Positions 25,043-34,345 of a DNA stretch of 64,000 nucleotides are shown piece after piece. Under the pieces are notes generated by a model, which was given only the letters and a program-made list of their open reading frames with translations, searched no databases and was not told the origin of the DNA. Both the position numbers and the translations under genes were made by a program. The stretch comes from Candidatus Babeliales bacterium (GTDB lineage Bacteria > Babelota > Babeliae > Babelales > Chromulinivoraceae), in contig JBAZWT010000003.1 of NCBI GenBank assembly GCA_041660205.1, forward strand, positions 44,556 through 108,555, given 5' to 3'. The stretch's first letter is position 1, and each line of letters begins with the position of its first letter.

Positions 25043-26146
25043 ATGTTATTCGTTAATCGAAGATATTTATGTTACTTTGACTGGATCAGTCTTTTCCTGG
25101 TGTTAATACTTTCAAGCATTAGCCTTTGTTTTGTGTTCAGCACAACATGCAAAGATGGTGCTTTTTCTTTGTTTTTCAAAAAACAAATCCTTGGAATCCT
25201 TTCAGGAATTCTCATCTACTTTTTTTGTAGCTTTATAGATTATCGCACCATTTGTCGTACTGGTTATTGGCTCTATATTTTGACCATCGGTCTTTTACTT
25301 TTCACACTCATCAAAGGTTCTGTAGGAATGGGAGCGCAACGTTGGATCAATCTAGGATTCGTCAAATTTCAATCCTCAGAGCTTGCTAAGCTTTTTTTCC
25401 CTATGTTCATCACCTACTATTTTTTGCACGATACAGAGCAAACTGAGCCCAAGCCAATCACGTATGGCATTCCACTTGCTGTCATTTGTCTCAGCTTTGT
25501 TTTAGTTCTCAAGCAACCTGATTTAGGAACCGCACTCGTCATCTTATTTTCTGGATCACTCATGCTCTGGTTTACTGGCCTTCAAACAAAATTTTTTATG
25601 ATGGCTGGCCTTTGTATACTTGTTACGGCACCCATTTCATGGCACTTTTTAAAGCCTTATCAAAAACAACGTATTTTAGTTTTTTTAGGTGAAGGTGATC
25701 GTAACAAAGAGCGTTATCAAATCGAACAATCAAAAATAGCTGTTGGCTCTGGTGGACTTATTGGAAAAGGAATTGGAAAAGGAACTCAGAACAAAATGTG
25801 TTTCTTGCCAGAAAGTAGAACAGATTTTATTTTTTCTGTCATCTGTGAAGAAACAGGATTTGTCGGCGCAATTATCGTTTTAGCGTTGTATATTTTACTC
25901 TTTTTTCAGCTACTCGGGATGATACTGACCATCACCTCATTTTTTCCAAAACTGATGTGCTTTGGCCTTCTGGCGCCCATAGTGTTTTCAACAATGATTA
26001 ATATTGGCATGGTGCTTGATTTAATGCCCATTGTTGGAATCCCCCTACCCTTCATGAGCTATGGAATCACGCACATCTGGACTAGTTTTGCAAGCCTTGG
26101 ATGTATCAATAGCGTAACCTGCCAAAGATATGCTCAGGATATGTAG
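25043..26146 (+). CDS. rodA: Rod-shape peptidoglycan polymerase RodA
   Basis: SEDS-family glycosyltransferase that polymerises lipid II during cell elongation with a class-B PBP. 367 residues with about ten membrane segments. Family signatures are visible: GMGAQRWINLGFVKFQSSELAK, LKQPDLGTA, the loop RYQIEQSKIAVGSGGLIGKG and the C-terminal GIPLPFMSYG. RodA is preferred to FtsW from length and sequence, though the two are close. mreC is elsewhere in the window (61.0 kb), so the elongation genes are scattered. The presence of this gene argues for a peptidoglycan wall. Confidence 0.92.
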   Translation: MLFVNRRYLCYFDWISLFLVLILSSISLCFVFSTTCKDGAFSLFFKKQILGILSGILIYFFCSFIDYRTICRTGYWLYILTIGLLLFTLIKGSVGMGAQRWINLGFVKFQSSELAKLFFPMFITYYFLHDTEQTEPKPITYGIPLAVICLSFVLVLKQPDLGTALVILFSGSLMLWFTGLQTKFFMMAGLCILVTAPISWHFLKPYQKQRILVFLGEGDRNKERYQIEQSKIAVGSGGLIGKGIGKGTQNKMCFLPESRTDFIFSVICEETGFVGAIIVLALYILLFFQLLGMILTITSFFPKLMCFGLLAPIVFSTMINIGMVLDLMPIVGIPLPFMSYGITHIWTSFASLGCINSVTCQRYAQDM

Positions 26147-26166
26147 CTGTATAAATGTTATTGTTT

Positions 26167-26439
26167 TTACAAAGATCGAACCACATCAGGATATTTGTCT
26201 GCTAGTTCTCTTTTGCGTAACTTAAAGTCATCTTCAGCTTTAATGAGGCCATCTTCTTCTCTGGTTTGCAAGACTCGTTCTAATTCTTTCACATAGCCGC
26301 ATCTTACAGCTTCATATGCTTGGTTGTAAGCATTTAAACGCTGCGCCATAGATACTTCTTCAATCTCTTTTGGTGGAGCTATAAGTAACGCACTACTTAC
26401 AAAGAAACAACTTATTAAAATAATTTTTGCACTTTTCAT
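26167..26439 (-). CDS. Small exported protein
   Basis: 90 residues. The signal peptide AKIILISCFFVSSALLIA is followed by a charged helical mature part (MAQRLNAYNQAYEAVRCGYV, KELERVLQTREEDG). AAAAAAGGATCG upstream is a standard ribosome site for this genome. It could be the first helices of an ankyrin-type repeat but is too short to say. It converges on rodA. Confidence 0.6.
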   Translation of the reverse strand: MKSAKIILISCFFVSSALLIAPPKEIEEVSMAQRLNAYNQAYEAVRCGYVKELERVLQTREEDGLIKAEDDFKLRKRELADKYPDVVRSL

Positions 26440-26832
26440 AAAACGATCCTTTTTTGTTTGTATAAAAATATTTACTATGCATATACCCTTTTTTATTGAT
26501 TTTGAAAATGAATTTATTGGAAGCTAAAGCTAACGGCAAAGCAAAACACCTTCAATGGAAAAATAGAATTAACTTATTAAAAAGAAGATCAAATGTTATG
26601 ACAAAGCGTTATATTTCTTATCTTCTTTTTTTACTACCCGCAAAATCTCTCATACACAAGTTCCAAAATTTTAGGTACACTAAAAAAACTTACATTACTT
26701 AAGGTTAAGTATCTACTGCACATGGATCCCCGGGTCAAGCCCGAGGACGAGGAGAAGGGGATAAAATTTCTTGTCATCGTTTGCGCAGAACTAGACAAAT
26801 TTCAATAAAAAACTTAAAAAATATTATTTTGT
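26440..26832. other. Intergenic region before dnaE
   Basis: 393 bases. It holds one GGATCC-family repeat (26719-26761). A 68-codon frame at 26496-26702 has no ribosome site or recognisable pattern and is not called. No clear dnaE promoter seen. Confidence 0.4.
26719..26761 (+). repeat. GC-rich dispersed repeat, copy 2
   Basis: CATGGATCCCCGGGTCAAG, then CCCGAGGACGAGGAGAAGGGG. This is the simplest copy, with a short inner palindrome GGGTCAAGCCC and no insert. Confidence 0.7.
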
Positions 26833-29800
26833 ATGACAAAACATTTTACTCATCTACATCTTCATACAGAATATTCACTACTTGATGGTGCAATCACCCT
26901 TCCTAAATTAGTTGATCATGCAAAAGAGCAAGGACTAAAATCACTCGCTATAACGGATCATGGAAATATTTTTGGTGCAGTAAAGTTTTTTCAACTGTGT
27001 AAAAAAGCTGGCATCAAGCCGATTCTCGGTATGGAAGCATACATCACTGAAGACGTGGATCAACGTTCGGTTGATAAAAAATATTATCATTTAATTTTAC
27101 TTGTCGAAAATGAAATCGGGTATAAAAACCTCTGCAAACTTATCGCATTTTCATATCAAAAAGGTTTTTACTTCAAGCCACGTATCGATTACAACATACT
27201 TGCAGAGCACTGCGAAGGACTCATTGCTACCAGCGCATGCTTGGGTGGTCACATTCCGCAACTTTTAAAAAATGATCGAGAGCAAGAAGCTTTAAAACAA
27301 ATCGATTGGTTTGTGAAGCATTTTGGCAAAGATCGTTTTTATTTTGAAGTGCAGCCTGAAGACCAAGCAGAACAAGTGGTGATGAATAAAAAACTTTTTG
27401 AACTTGGAGCCAAACTTGGCATCGGTTGCGTTGCCACCACTGATTGCCATTACATTTCACAGCACGACCATGAAGCACATGAAGTCATGCTTGCAATTGG
27501 TACCGGTAAACGATTTGACGACCCGACGCGCTTTAGCTTTAAAGAATGTCGTGCATACATGCGGTCTGAGACAGAAATGCTTGAGATCTTTAAAGATCAT
27601 CCTGAAGCAATTTACAACTCTGGCAAAATTGCAGACATGTGCAACTTTAAATTTGAAACAGATAAATTATTTTTTCCAGCATTTGCAACACCGCAAGGAC
27701 AAACACCAGAGCAATATTTTCAAACGTTATGCCGAGCTGGGCTTGAAACATTAGCCCTTAAAAAACGATTCCCAATCGAAGAAAAAGAAAAATATGTAGC
27801 CAGGTTAGAACTTGAAATGGATCTGATTATCAAAATGGGATTCGTTGGGTATTTTCTGATCGTGAGTGATTTTATTATGTGGTCGCGACGAAACGATATC
27901 CCTGTTGGCCCTGGTCGTGGTTCTGCAGCAGGAGCTCTGGTTGCATGGTGCTTGGAAATTACCAACATTGACCCGCTCAAATATAATTTACTTTTTGAAC
28001 GTTTTTTAAATCCTGAACGTATCAGCATGCCAGATATCGATATCGATTTTTGCATTGAAGGCCGAGAATCGGTCATCAACTACATTAAAGATAAGTATGG
28101 TCATGATAAAGTGTGCCAAATTATTACATTTGGAACCATGCTTGCCAAAGGTGTCATCAAAGATGTTGCTCGAGCACTTGGACTGCCGTTCGAAGAATCA
28201 AACATGATCACAGCACTCGTTCCCGAACAATTAAAAATTACGCTCAAAGAAGCACTCGAACAAGAGCCGCAACTTAAAGAACTAATCCAGAATAATCCAA
28301 CAATTAAACATGTTTTCGATATTGCATTTAAGCTCGAAGGCGTTACGCGTCACGCATCAAAACATGCTGCTGGCATTGTGATTACTCCTGAGCCAACGCA
28401 TGAAATGCTTCCTATTTTTATCCCACCAAAAGATAATGCAATCGTTGCTCAATATGCAATGACAGAACTTGAAAGCATTGGTTTTTTAAAAATAGATCTT
28501 TTAGGTTTAAAAAACTTAACGCTTGTTAAAAACGCTCTCAATTTAATTAAAAAACAACAAAATATAACAATTGATATCGATCATATTCCACTTGATGATC
28601 AAAAAACATTTGACCTTTTACAAGCTGGAAAAACGTCTGGTGTGTTCCAGCTAGAGTCTGATGGCCTCAAAGAAGTTTTACGCAAACTTAAGCCTGACAA
28701 ATTTGAAGATATCATCGCGGTTAACGCACTCTATCGCCCAGGACCTTTAAACGCCGGAATGGTTGACGATTACATTTTGCGCCGACATGGCAAACAAACA
28801 ATCAATTATTTCTTTGATGAATTAAAAGATGTGCTTGAAGAAACGTACGGAGTTATTGTTTACCAAGAACAGGTTATGAAAATCGCTTCAGTCATCGGTG
28901 GATATTCACTCGGAGAAGCTGATATTTTACGTCGAGCGATGGGTAAGAAAAAAGCTGACGTTATGGCCGAGCAGAAAAAAATATTTGTCGAGCGAGCAAT
29001 TTCAAAGGGATTTGACCTTAAAAGATCTGATGCACTTTTTGAATTGATGGCATTTTTTGCTGGTTACGGTTTTAACAAGTCTCACTCTGCGGCCTATGCG
29101 CTCATTGCGTATCAAACGGCTTATTTAAAAGCAAACTACCCTGCTCAGTTCGCAGCATGTTTAATATCTCTTGAATCTGGCAATGCTGAAAAAATGGCTT
29201 TTTATTTGAAAGAAGCGCGAGACATGGGCATTGAACTTTTACCACCAAGCATTAATAACTCTCATGTAGATTTTACGGTGGTGAGTGACAAAATACTGTT
29301 TGGACTGCAAGGTATAAAAAATATTGGCCTGGCTGCACTGCACAATATTATTGCTGATCGAGAAAAAAATGGACCGTTTAAAGACATTTTAAACTTTTGT
29401 GAGCGTATTGATTTACGAACATCAAACAAACGCGTGCTTGAAAATTTAATTTGTGCCGGAGCTTTTGATGAACTGGCCGGCAATCGTGCACAACAATTTA
29501 ATGAGCTTGCTCATATCATTGAACTCGCACTTGAAATAAAAGAACATAAACTGACTGGCCAGATGCAACTTTTTAGCACAAGCAAAGCACAAACTGGTCA
29601 AGGACAAGCCTATACATTTACGCAAAGAGCTGAATGGTCAAATAAAGAAAGACTCGAAAAAGAAAAAGAAGTTTTAGGTTTTTATATCAGCTCTCATCCT
29701 GTGCAAGTTAACGAAAAACAACTTGCTTGGATACAGGCAAATAACATCCATGATCTTTTAGAACTTTTAAAAAAACAACCTGTAAGCGCGCAACAAGAAC

Positions 29801-30282
29801 CAACTGTTACCACGTACGGGCTGCTCACGCAGAAAAAAATCATCTCTACTAAAAAAGGTGATCGTATGGCTTTTGTTCAAATCGAAGATTTGCATAATCA
29901 TGCAGAAATTATTATTTTCCCACGATTATTTAAACAAATTGAGCCATGGTTAAGCGATTACACTATATTCGTGGTCAAAGGATCTCTTGATATTGCAGCA
30001 CAAGCAAGCTGCAAAATTAAAGCAAACCAGTTTGTGCCCTTAGAACTTGTGTTTGATCAGTGGGATAAAATTAATCAAGTAACGCTGCAACTTCCTGATG
30101 ACGTAACGCTTGAGCATATTGAATTCATTAAAAAAATAGAAGGAGGAAAGATCCCCCTTCGTATGGTGTTTCAAGAAAATGGTAAAAGCATCAAACTGGT
30201 CACTAAAAAATCAATTTCATTAAATCTTGATCTCATTGCAAAATTAAACGAATTCAATATTTCAGGAACAGTTGATTTGTAA
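26833..30282 (+). CDS. dnaE: DNA polymerase III alpha subunit
   Basis: Replicative DNA polymerase. 1149 residues, close to E. coli DnaE (1160). The N-terminal PHP domain starts FTHLHLHTEYSLLDGA and has an ITDHGN motif. The polymerase core follows, with GPGRGSAAGALVAW and the metal-binding PDIDIDF near residues 398-404, then fingers, and tandem HhH (FNKSHSAAYALIAYQTAYLK upstream of it). A clamp-binding pentapeptide QMQLF lies near residue 910. The OB-fold follows. No polC-like features. No strong ribosome site precedes the ATG. Confidence 0.97.
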   Translation: MTKHFTHLHLHTEYSLLDGAITLPKLVDHAKEQGLKSLAITDHGNIFGAVKFFQLCKKAGIKPILGMEAYITEDVDQRSVDKKYYHLILLVENEIGYKNLCKLIAFSYQKGFYFKPRIDYNILAEHCEGLIATSACLGGHIPQLLKNDREQEALKQIDWFVKHFGKDRFYFEVQPEDQAEQVVMNKKLFELGAKLGIGCVATTDCHYISQHDHEAHEVMLAIGTGKRFDDPTRFSFKECRAYMRSETEMLEIFKDHPEAIYNSGKIADMCNFKFETDKLFFPAFATPQGQTPEQYFQTLCRAGLETLALKKRFPIEEKEKYVARLELEMDLIIKMGFVGYFLIVSDFIMWSRRNDIPVGPGRGSAAGALVAWCLEITNIDPLKYNLLFERFLNPERISMPDIDIDFCIEGRESVINYIKDKYGHDKVCQIITFGTMLAKGVIKDVARALGLPFEESNMITALVPEQLKITLKEALEQEPQLKELIQNNPTIKHVFDIAFKLEGVTRHASKHAAGIVITPEPTHEMLPIFIPPKDNAIVAQYAMTELESIGFLKIDLLGLKNLTLVKNALNLIKKQQNITIDIDHIPLDDQKTFDLLQAGKTSGVFQLESDGLKEVLRKLKPDKFEDIIAVNALYRPGPLNAGMVDDYILRRHGKQTINYFFDELKDVLEETYGVIVYQEQVMKIASVIGGYSLGEADILRRAMGKKKADVMAEQKKIFVERAISKGFDLKRSDALFELMAFFAGYGFNKSHSAAYALIAYQTAYLKANYPAQFAACLISLESGNAEKMAFYLKEARDMGIELLPPSINNSHVDFTVVSDKILFGLQGIKNIGLAALHNIIADREKNGPFKDILNFCERIDLRTSNKRVLENLICAGAFDELAGNRAQQFNELAHIIELALEIKEHKLTGQMQLFSTSKAQTGQGQAYTFTQRAEWSNKERLEKEKEVLGFYISSHPVQVNEKQLAWIQANNIHDLLELLKKQPVSAQQEPTVTTYGLLTQKKIISTKKGDRMAFVQIEDLHNHAEIIIFPRLFKQIEPWLSDYTIFVVKGSLDIAAQASCKIKANQFVPLELVFDQWDKINQVTLQLPDDVTLEHIEFIKKIEGGKIPLRMVFQENGKSIKLVTKKSISLNLDLIAKLNEFNISGTVDL

Positions 30283-30289
30283 CTTCTTA

Positions 30290-30862
30290 TTACTTAGCCG
30301 CTAATGATCGTAGCATCCAAGCAGTTTTTTCATGTTTGCCAGCTAAATCTTGTAAGAAATTGCTTGTAACAATATCTGATTTTTCAAGTTTTTTAATATC
30401 ATCACGAGTCAGCTCTATTAAAGCTTCATATTGTTTCAAAAGATTTTTAACCATTTGTTTTGGAGCTGGTGTAGCGCCAGTATCTTCTTTAAGACTTGCT
30501 TCTTTGAGCATAGCTTTCATGCTACCAAGAGCTTCACCTTCAACGGCACGTACGCGTTCTGCAAGTTTATCTAAGTCCGCAAACAATGCATTATACTGCG
30601 CATCAAACAACAAATGATAATCATGAAATTCTGGACCAGTTAAATTCCAATGATAATTTAACGTTTGAAACAACATTACTGTTTCATTTGCTAAAAGTTC
30701 GTTTAACAACTGTTGGCTTACTTTTTTATCTGCATTGGTCATAACAATCTCTCCCTTTTTTGAATTATCCTCTTTACTCATCTTTTCATTTTCCGTAGGT
30801 TTACCGTGCACAGCTCCTGCGCACAAAATACCGGCTAACACATAAGAATTTAAACGCTTCAT
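30290..30862 (-). CDS. Dps/ferritin-like protein with signal peptide and internal start
   Basis: 190 residues. The Dps core starts near residue 46: NYHWNLTGPEFHDYHLLFDA contains the ferroxidase His and Asp, and VRAVEGEAL the Glu side. Dps cages oxidise and store iron and protect DNA. Unusually, residues 1-20 (MKRLNSYVLAGILCAGAVHG) form a signal peptide, followed by a charged linker. An internal ATG at residue 41 (30742, MTNADKK) has GGGAGAG seven bases upstream and would give a normal 150-residue cytosolic Dps. Two products from one gene are possible. It follows a TPR-like gene by 15 bases, likely in the same operon. Confidence 0.85.
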   Translation of the reverse strand: MKRLNSYVLAGILCAGAVHGKPTENEKMSKEDNSKKGEIVMTNADKKVSQQLLNELLANETVMLFQTLNYHWNLTGPEFHDYHLLFDAQYNALFADLDKLAERVRAVEGEALGSMKAMLKEASLKEDTGATPAPKQMVKNLLKQYEALIELTRDDIKKLEKSDIVTSNFLQDLAGKHEKTAWMLRSLAAK

Positions 30863-30877
30863 CTGAACTCCTTTTGG

Positions 30878-31546
30878 TTAAAGATTATTTCCTAAATAAA
30901 GTTCTGCTTTTTTATACTCATCAAAGTTTAAAACTTTGATCTCAGATAAAAATTTTTGCAAATCTGTTTGTAACAGATCAGATGATTGCAAAGATGCCTG
31001 GAAAAGATCAAGAGTTTGTTGCATATATTTTGTAATACTTTTATTTGTTTCATCGTACAACAACAAAGCCCTAACTAACCTTGCAGTTAAAAGTGCCTGC
31101 ATCAATTTCGAGTTTTGTGAAAAATGATCTTGAAATATTTTTTGCAATAACTCTGTATTGTTTTGCGAAATACAAACTTTTGCTAACCGAGAAAATGTTT
31201 CTAAAGTTTCTGATTTATTATTGAGTATGACATAGATATCGAGAAGAACTTCCAAAGTTCTTTCATCTTCTTTAAGCGAAGATACTTGCAGACAAACACT
31301 AATAGCTTGTTGATACCTTTCAGATTGTTTATACAAAATTGCGGCAGTATAATATCGATCAAAAGCGCAGTCATCTGCAAATGCTAGTAAAATATCACCC
31401 TCAAGCTGATGAGCTATGGCGACATCTTGAACCGAATGCATTAATAATCTAAGCATACTTAATGCTCGCTCTTTTTCTCCACGAGTTACAAAATCAGCTA
31501 ACGTAAACCAAGCAATATTGTACGACTCAGACATCAACACCCTCAT
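30878..31546 (-). CDS. TPR-like helical repeat protein
   Basis: 222 residues with no signal peptide. Paired helices at regular spacing suggest tetratricopeptide-type repeats: ADFVTRGEKERALSMLRLL, then HQLEGDILLAFADD, AAILYKQSERYQQAISVCLQ and LDIYVILNNKSETLETFSRL. AAGGATTGGTGGT supports the ATG at 31546. A scaffolding or assembly role is typical of such proteins. It is the first gene of a probable two-gene operon with the Dps-like protein. Confidence 0.65.
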   Translation of the reverse strand: MRVLMSESYNIAWFTLADFVTRGEKERALSMLRLLMHSVQDVAIAHQLEGDILLAFADDCAFDRYYTAAILYKQSERYQQAISVCLQVSSLKEDERTLEVLLDIYVILNNKSETLETFSRLAKVCISQNNTELLQKIFQDHFSQNSKLMQALLTARLVRALLLYDETNKSITKYMQQTLDLFQASLQSSDLLQTDLQKFLSEIKVLNFDEYKKAELYLGNNL

Positions 31547-31655
31547 ACCACCAATCCTTCTTTTTTAAAGCATCATCATTGATTCCTATGTGTTACTTGA
31601 TTATCTTATGTGTTTTTTTAAAAAAGAAAATAAACTAAAGAGCTTATAATGCTTC

Positions 31656-31684
31656 TTGACAATTAAACCTGCTCCAGATATCCT
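31656..31684 (+). promoter_or_regulatory. Promoter of the tRNA-Phe unit
   Basis: Consensus TTGACA (31656-31661), a 17-base spacer and TATCCT (31679-31684). The start would be about 65 bases before the tRNA. The transcript could run through the GIY-YIG module into pheS. Confidence 0.6.
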
Positions 31685-31756
31685 GTTTAACGAATTGCTC
31701 TAAAAATTCATTCTTTTTTCAATCCGTTGAAAATCAAAATTGAAAATTCAAATTAC

Positions 31757-31831
31757 GCCCAGGTAGCTCAGTGGTAGAGCATCTGCCTGAAGAGCAGAGT
31801 GTCGGTGGTTCGATTCCATCTCTGGGCACCA
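31757..31831 (+). tRNA. tRNA-Phe (GAA), followed by an insertion
   Basis: Acceptor GCCCAGG pairs with TCTGGGC (one G-T). The anticodon loop CTGAAGA carries GAA. The T stem GGTGG/CCATC is intact and CCA is encoded. The GIY-YIG leader begins at the next base. pheS starts 550 bases downstream. Confidence 0.95.
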
Positions 31832-32234
31832 GCTTTCGCCAAGGCTTCAGCTGGCACGGCCATAACTGAATGCCAAAAAACAATATTCGAAGAAATAAAT
31901 TCGATATAACAAGCGAAAGCTGTCCGCCGAAGTAAGCAAGCGTTAGCTTGACACGCAGGCTGGACAATAAAAATAAAAAGTCATAAATATCATGTATTAC
32001 GTATACCTTATCCGATCTATTGAATTTCCAAATGAAAAGTATATTGGTTTTACGGATAATTTTGCTGAGCGATTAAAAACACATAACTCAGGTAAATCGC
32101 CTCATACGAAACTGCATAAGCCCTGGAGCATAGAAGTATTAATTGGCTTTGATGATAAATTAAAAGCAGCATCTTTTGAAAAATATTTAAAATCTGGATC
32201 TGGTAGAGCGTTCGCCAAAAACAGACTTTGGTAA
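31832..32234 (+). mobile_element. tRNA-anchored GIY-YIG module, copy 2
   Basis: The first 32 bases after the tRNA are identical to copy 1; with the ACCA of the tRNA this makes 36 (31828-31863 against 19108-19143). CAGCTTTCGC (31830-31839) pairs with GCGAAAGCTG (31913-31922). The second stem reads GTCCGCC...GGCTGGAC where copy 1 has GCCCGCC...GGCTGGGC, a paired C-G to T-A change. Its loop is longer here. CAATAAAAATAAAAAGTCAT follows as in copy 1. No AGCTTTC repeat is visible at the right edge. Confidence 0.65.
31992..32234 (+). CDS. GIY-YIG nuclease-domain protein, copy 2
   Basis: 80 residues, same length and layout as the copy at 19256: MYYVYLIRS, YIG at 17-19, Arg27 in AERL, His31-Asn32 and Glu63 in ASFEKYLKSG. 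Differences are scattered and conservative, with no frameshift or loss of catalytic residues, suggesting both copies are under selection or recently spread. It lies between tRNA-Phe and pheS without an obvious ribosome site. Confidence 0.88.
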   Translation: MYYVYLIRSIEFPNEKYIGFTDNFAERLKTHNSGKSPHTKLHKPWSIEVLIGFDDKLKAASFEKYLKSGSGRAFAKNRLW

Positions 32235-32380
32235 AATACTTTTAAATCACCCCCTTTCAATTCAATACTCACCCTATCTTGGAAAAGTTTGCTAACACCA
32301 ATAACCTTTGATACGCTACTAAAATGATCAAGAATCTGTTTTCTGTATCAAAAATGGGCGACTATAAAGGCTAAATTAAC

Positions 32381-33400
32381 GTGAACTTACAAAATTTAAA
32401 CCAGTCAAAACAAGATTTAATCCAAAAGCTCCAAGCTGTTTCAAACGAAGCAGACCTGGAGACTTTTCGTCTAGAATATCTATCTCGCCAAGGAAGCATT
32501 GCTCAACTATTTGAGACATTAAAAACTCTTGATACAGACCTTAAACGCTTGGTTGGACCACAATTAAATGAACTTAAAAAAGAAATTCAACAGTTGTTCG
32601 ATGATAAAAAAGAAAAACTGTTTCAACAAAAAATTCACGCCCAAGAAGAAAAACAAAAATATTTCGATGTAACAATTTCTAAACCAGTTACAACAGGCAG
32701 CTTGCATCCATACACTCAAATCACTGAGCAAATTCAAAACATTTTTATCTCTATGGGTTTTGCTGTAGCCGATGGACCAGAACTTGAAACAGAGTTCTTC
32801 AACTTTACTGCTCTCAATGTTCCTAAAGATCATCCAGCTCGCCAAGATTCAGATACGTTCTGGATTGACGTGCAACATTTACTACGAACTCAAACTTCAA
32901 CGGTTCAGATTCGAACCATGCAAACTCAAAAACCTCCTATCGCAATTATTGCTCCTGGTAGAACCATGCGCAATGAAGCAACTGATGCTTCCCATGATTT
33001 TATGTTTATGCAGTTTGAAGGAATGTACATTGCAGAAAACGTTTCTATCTCCAACCTTTTAGCTACTTTAAAATCATTTTTGACGCAGCTGTTTGAAAAA
33101 GAAATTACCATTCGTGTGCGCCCAGGATATTTCCCCTTTGTGGAACCAGGCCTTGAAATCGATGCATCATGCCCATTTTGTTCAGAAGGTTGTTCAGTTT
33201 GTAAAAGAACTGGATGGATTGAACTGATGGGGGCTGGACTCATTCACCCTGAAGTTTTAAAACATGGTGGCATTGATCCAACAAAATATTCAGGCTTTGC
33301 TTTTGGATTTGGACTGACTCGATTGACGATGTTAAAATATCAAATTCCTGACATCAGACTTCTACACAGCAGCAATATACAGTTTTTGCAACAGTTCTAA
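32381..33400 (+). CDS. pheS: Phenylalanine-tRNA ligase alpha subunit
   Basis: Charges tRNA-Phe with phenylalanine as an alpha2-beta2 enzyme. 339 residues, usual length. The N-terminal coiled-coil arm (residues ~1-85) is followed by the class II core: GSLHPYTQITEQI, ELETEFFNFTALN, motif 2 region RNEATDASHDFMFMQFEGMY and motif 3 GFGLTRLTMLKYQIPDIR. The start is GTG at 32381, with AAAGG about nine bases upstream. pheT is not adjacent; galU follows. The tRNA-Phe gene lies 550 bases upstream, separated only by the GIY-YIG module. Confidence 0.96.
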   Translation: MNLQNLNQSKQDLIQKLQAVSNEADLETFRLEYLSRQGSIAQLFETLKTLDTDLKRLVGPQLNELKKEIQQLFDDKKEKLFQQKIHAQEEKQKYFDVTISKPVTTGSLHPYTQITEQIQNIFISMGFAVADGPELETEFFNFTALNVPKDHPARQDSDTFWIDVQHLLRTQTSTVQIRTMQTQKPPIAIIAPGRTMRNEATDASHDFMFMQFEGMYIAENVSISNLLATLKSFLTQLFEKEITIRVRPGYFPFVEPGLEIDASCPFCSEGCSVCKRTGWIELMGAGLIHPEVLKHGGIDPTKYSGFAFGFGLTRLTMLKYQIPDIRLLHSSNIQFLQQF

Positions 33401-33443
33401 AAAAAACAGTTTAAATTAAGCAATTTAATATAAGGCATTTTTA

Positions 33444-34274
33444 ATGGATTACAATATCTCAAAATTAATTATTCCAGCTGCTGGAATTGGTAGCAGATTT
33501 TTACCAATCACCAAATCCATTCCAAAAGAAATGTTGCCCCTTTCAAACAAACCAGCAATTCAATACATTGTCCAAGAAGGTCTGGATGCAAAAATAGACA
33601 ACATACTCGTTGTGCTTTCACCTGAAAAAAGCGTCATAGTTGATTATTTTACACGCAACCAGCACCTTGAAGATATTTTAGCGCAGCAAGGTAAAAGCTC
33701 TTGTCTGGATGAATTAAACAAACTTATTGCCATTGCAAAATTTCAATACTTTATTCAAAACAAACCCCAAGGTGTTGCAAATGCTCTGCTACACGCTCAA
33801 CCAGCAATTGAAAACGATGAGTTTTTTGCCGTAGCTCTTCCTGATGATATTATTTTCGGGGCAAAGCCAGAAATCGGCTACCTTGCAAAAATAGCTCAAG
33901 AGCATCAAGCTATGGTCATCGGCGTACTCGAAGTTCCCTACGATCAGATTTCTTCATACGGAGTCGTTGCGCCAGGGCTACAAATTACTCATGATATTTT
34001 CGAGATTGATCACCTGGTCGAAAAACCTCAAGCTGCAGACGCTCCATCCAACTTAGCTATTGTTGGTCGTTATATTTTTCACAGCTCACTTTTTGCTCAT
34101 ATTCCACTCACTCAACCTGCTGCAAATGGCGAAATTTTACTTCCTGACACCATCAACCTCATGATTAAAAAAGGATTTAAGGTTTTAGCGGTAAAAATTA
34201 AGGGTCAACGCTTTGATACGGGAACCCCTCAGGGCTGGCTCGAATTCATTGTTAAGCACAATAAAATCGACTAG
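33444..34274 (+). CDS. galU: UTP-glucose-1-phosphate uridylyltransferase
   Basis: Makes UDP-glucose from UTP and glucose-1-phosphate for envelope glycans. 276 residues. The nucleotide-binding loop LIIPAAGIGSRFLPITKSIP lies at the N-terminus, followed by KEMLPL, LPDDIIF (metal site), VEKP and KGQRFDTGTPQGWLE near the end, all characteristic of bacterial GalU. ATAAGGCATTTTTA is the ribosome site, 43 bases after pheS, so co-transcription is likely. Confidence 0.95.
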   Translation: MDYNISKLIIPAAGIGSRFLPITKSIPKEMLPLSNKPAIQYIVQEGLDAKIDNILVVLSPEKSVIVDYFTRNQHLEDILAQQGKSSCLDELNKLIAIAKFQYFIQNKPQGVANALLHAQPAIENDEFFAVALPDDIIFGAKPEIGYLAKIAQEHQAMVIGVLEVPYDQISSYGVVAPGLQITHDIFEIDHLVEKPQAADAPSNLAIVGRYIFHSSLFAHIPLTQPAANGEILLPDTINLMIKKGFKVLAVKIKGQRFDTGTPQGWLEFIVKHNKID

Positions 34275-34345
34275 ATTCTTCCTTACTAACGGTATGATTT
34301 TGTTTTAAGCACATCAACTTCATTCTTCGATACTCTAATTTAAAA

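Noticed and set aside
26496..26702. 68-codon frame before dnaE
   Set aside because: No ribosome site, no recognisable pattern, and AT-rich sequence where such frames occur by chance.
31734..31967. 77-codon minus-strand frame over tRNA-Phe and the module leader
   Set aside because: It is antisense to a tRNA; its protein-like RDGIEPPT stretch is the usual tRNA shadow.
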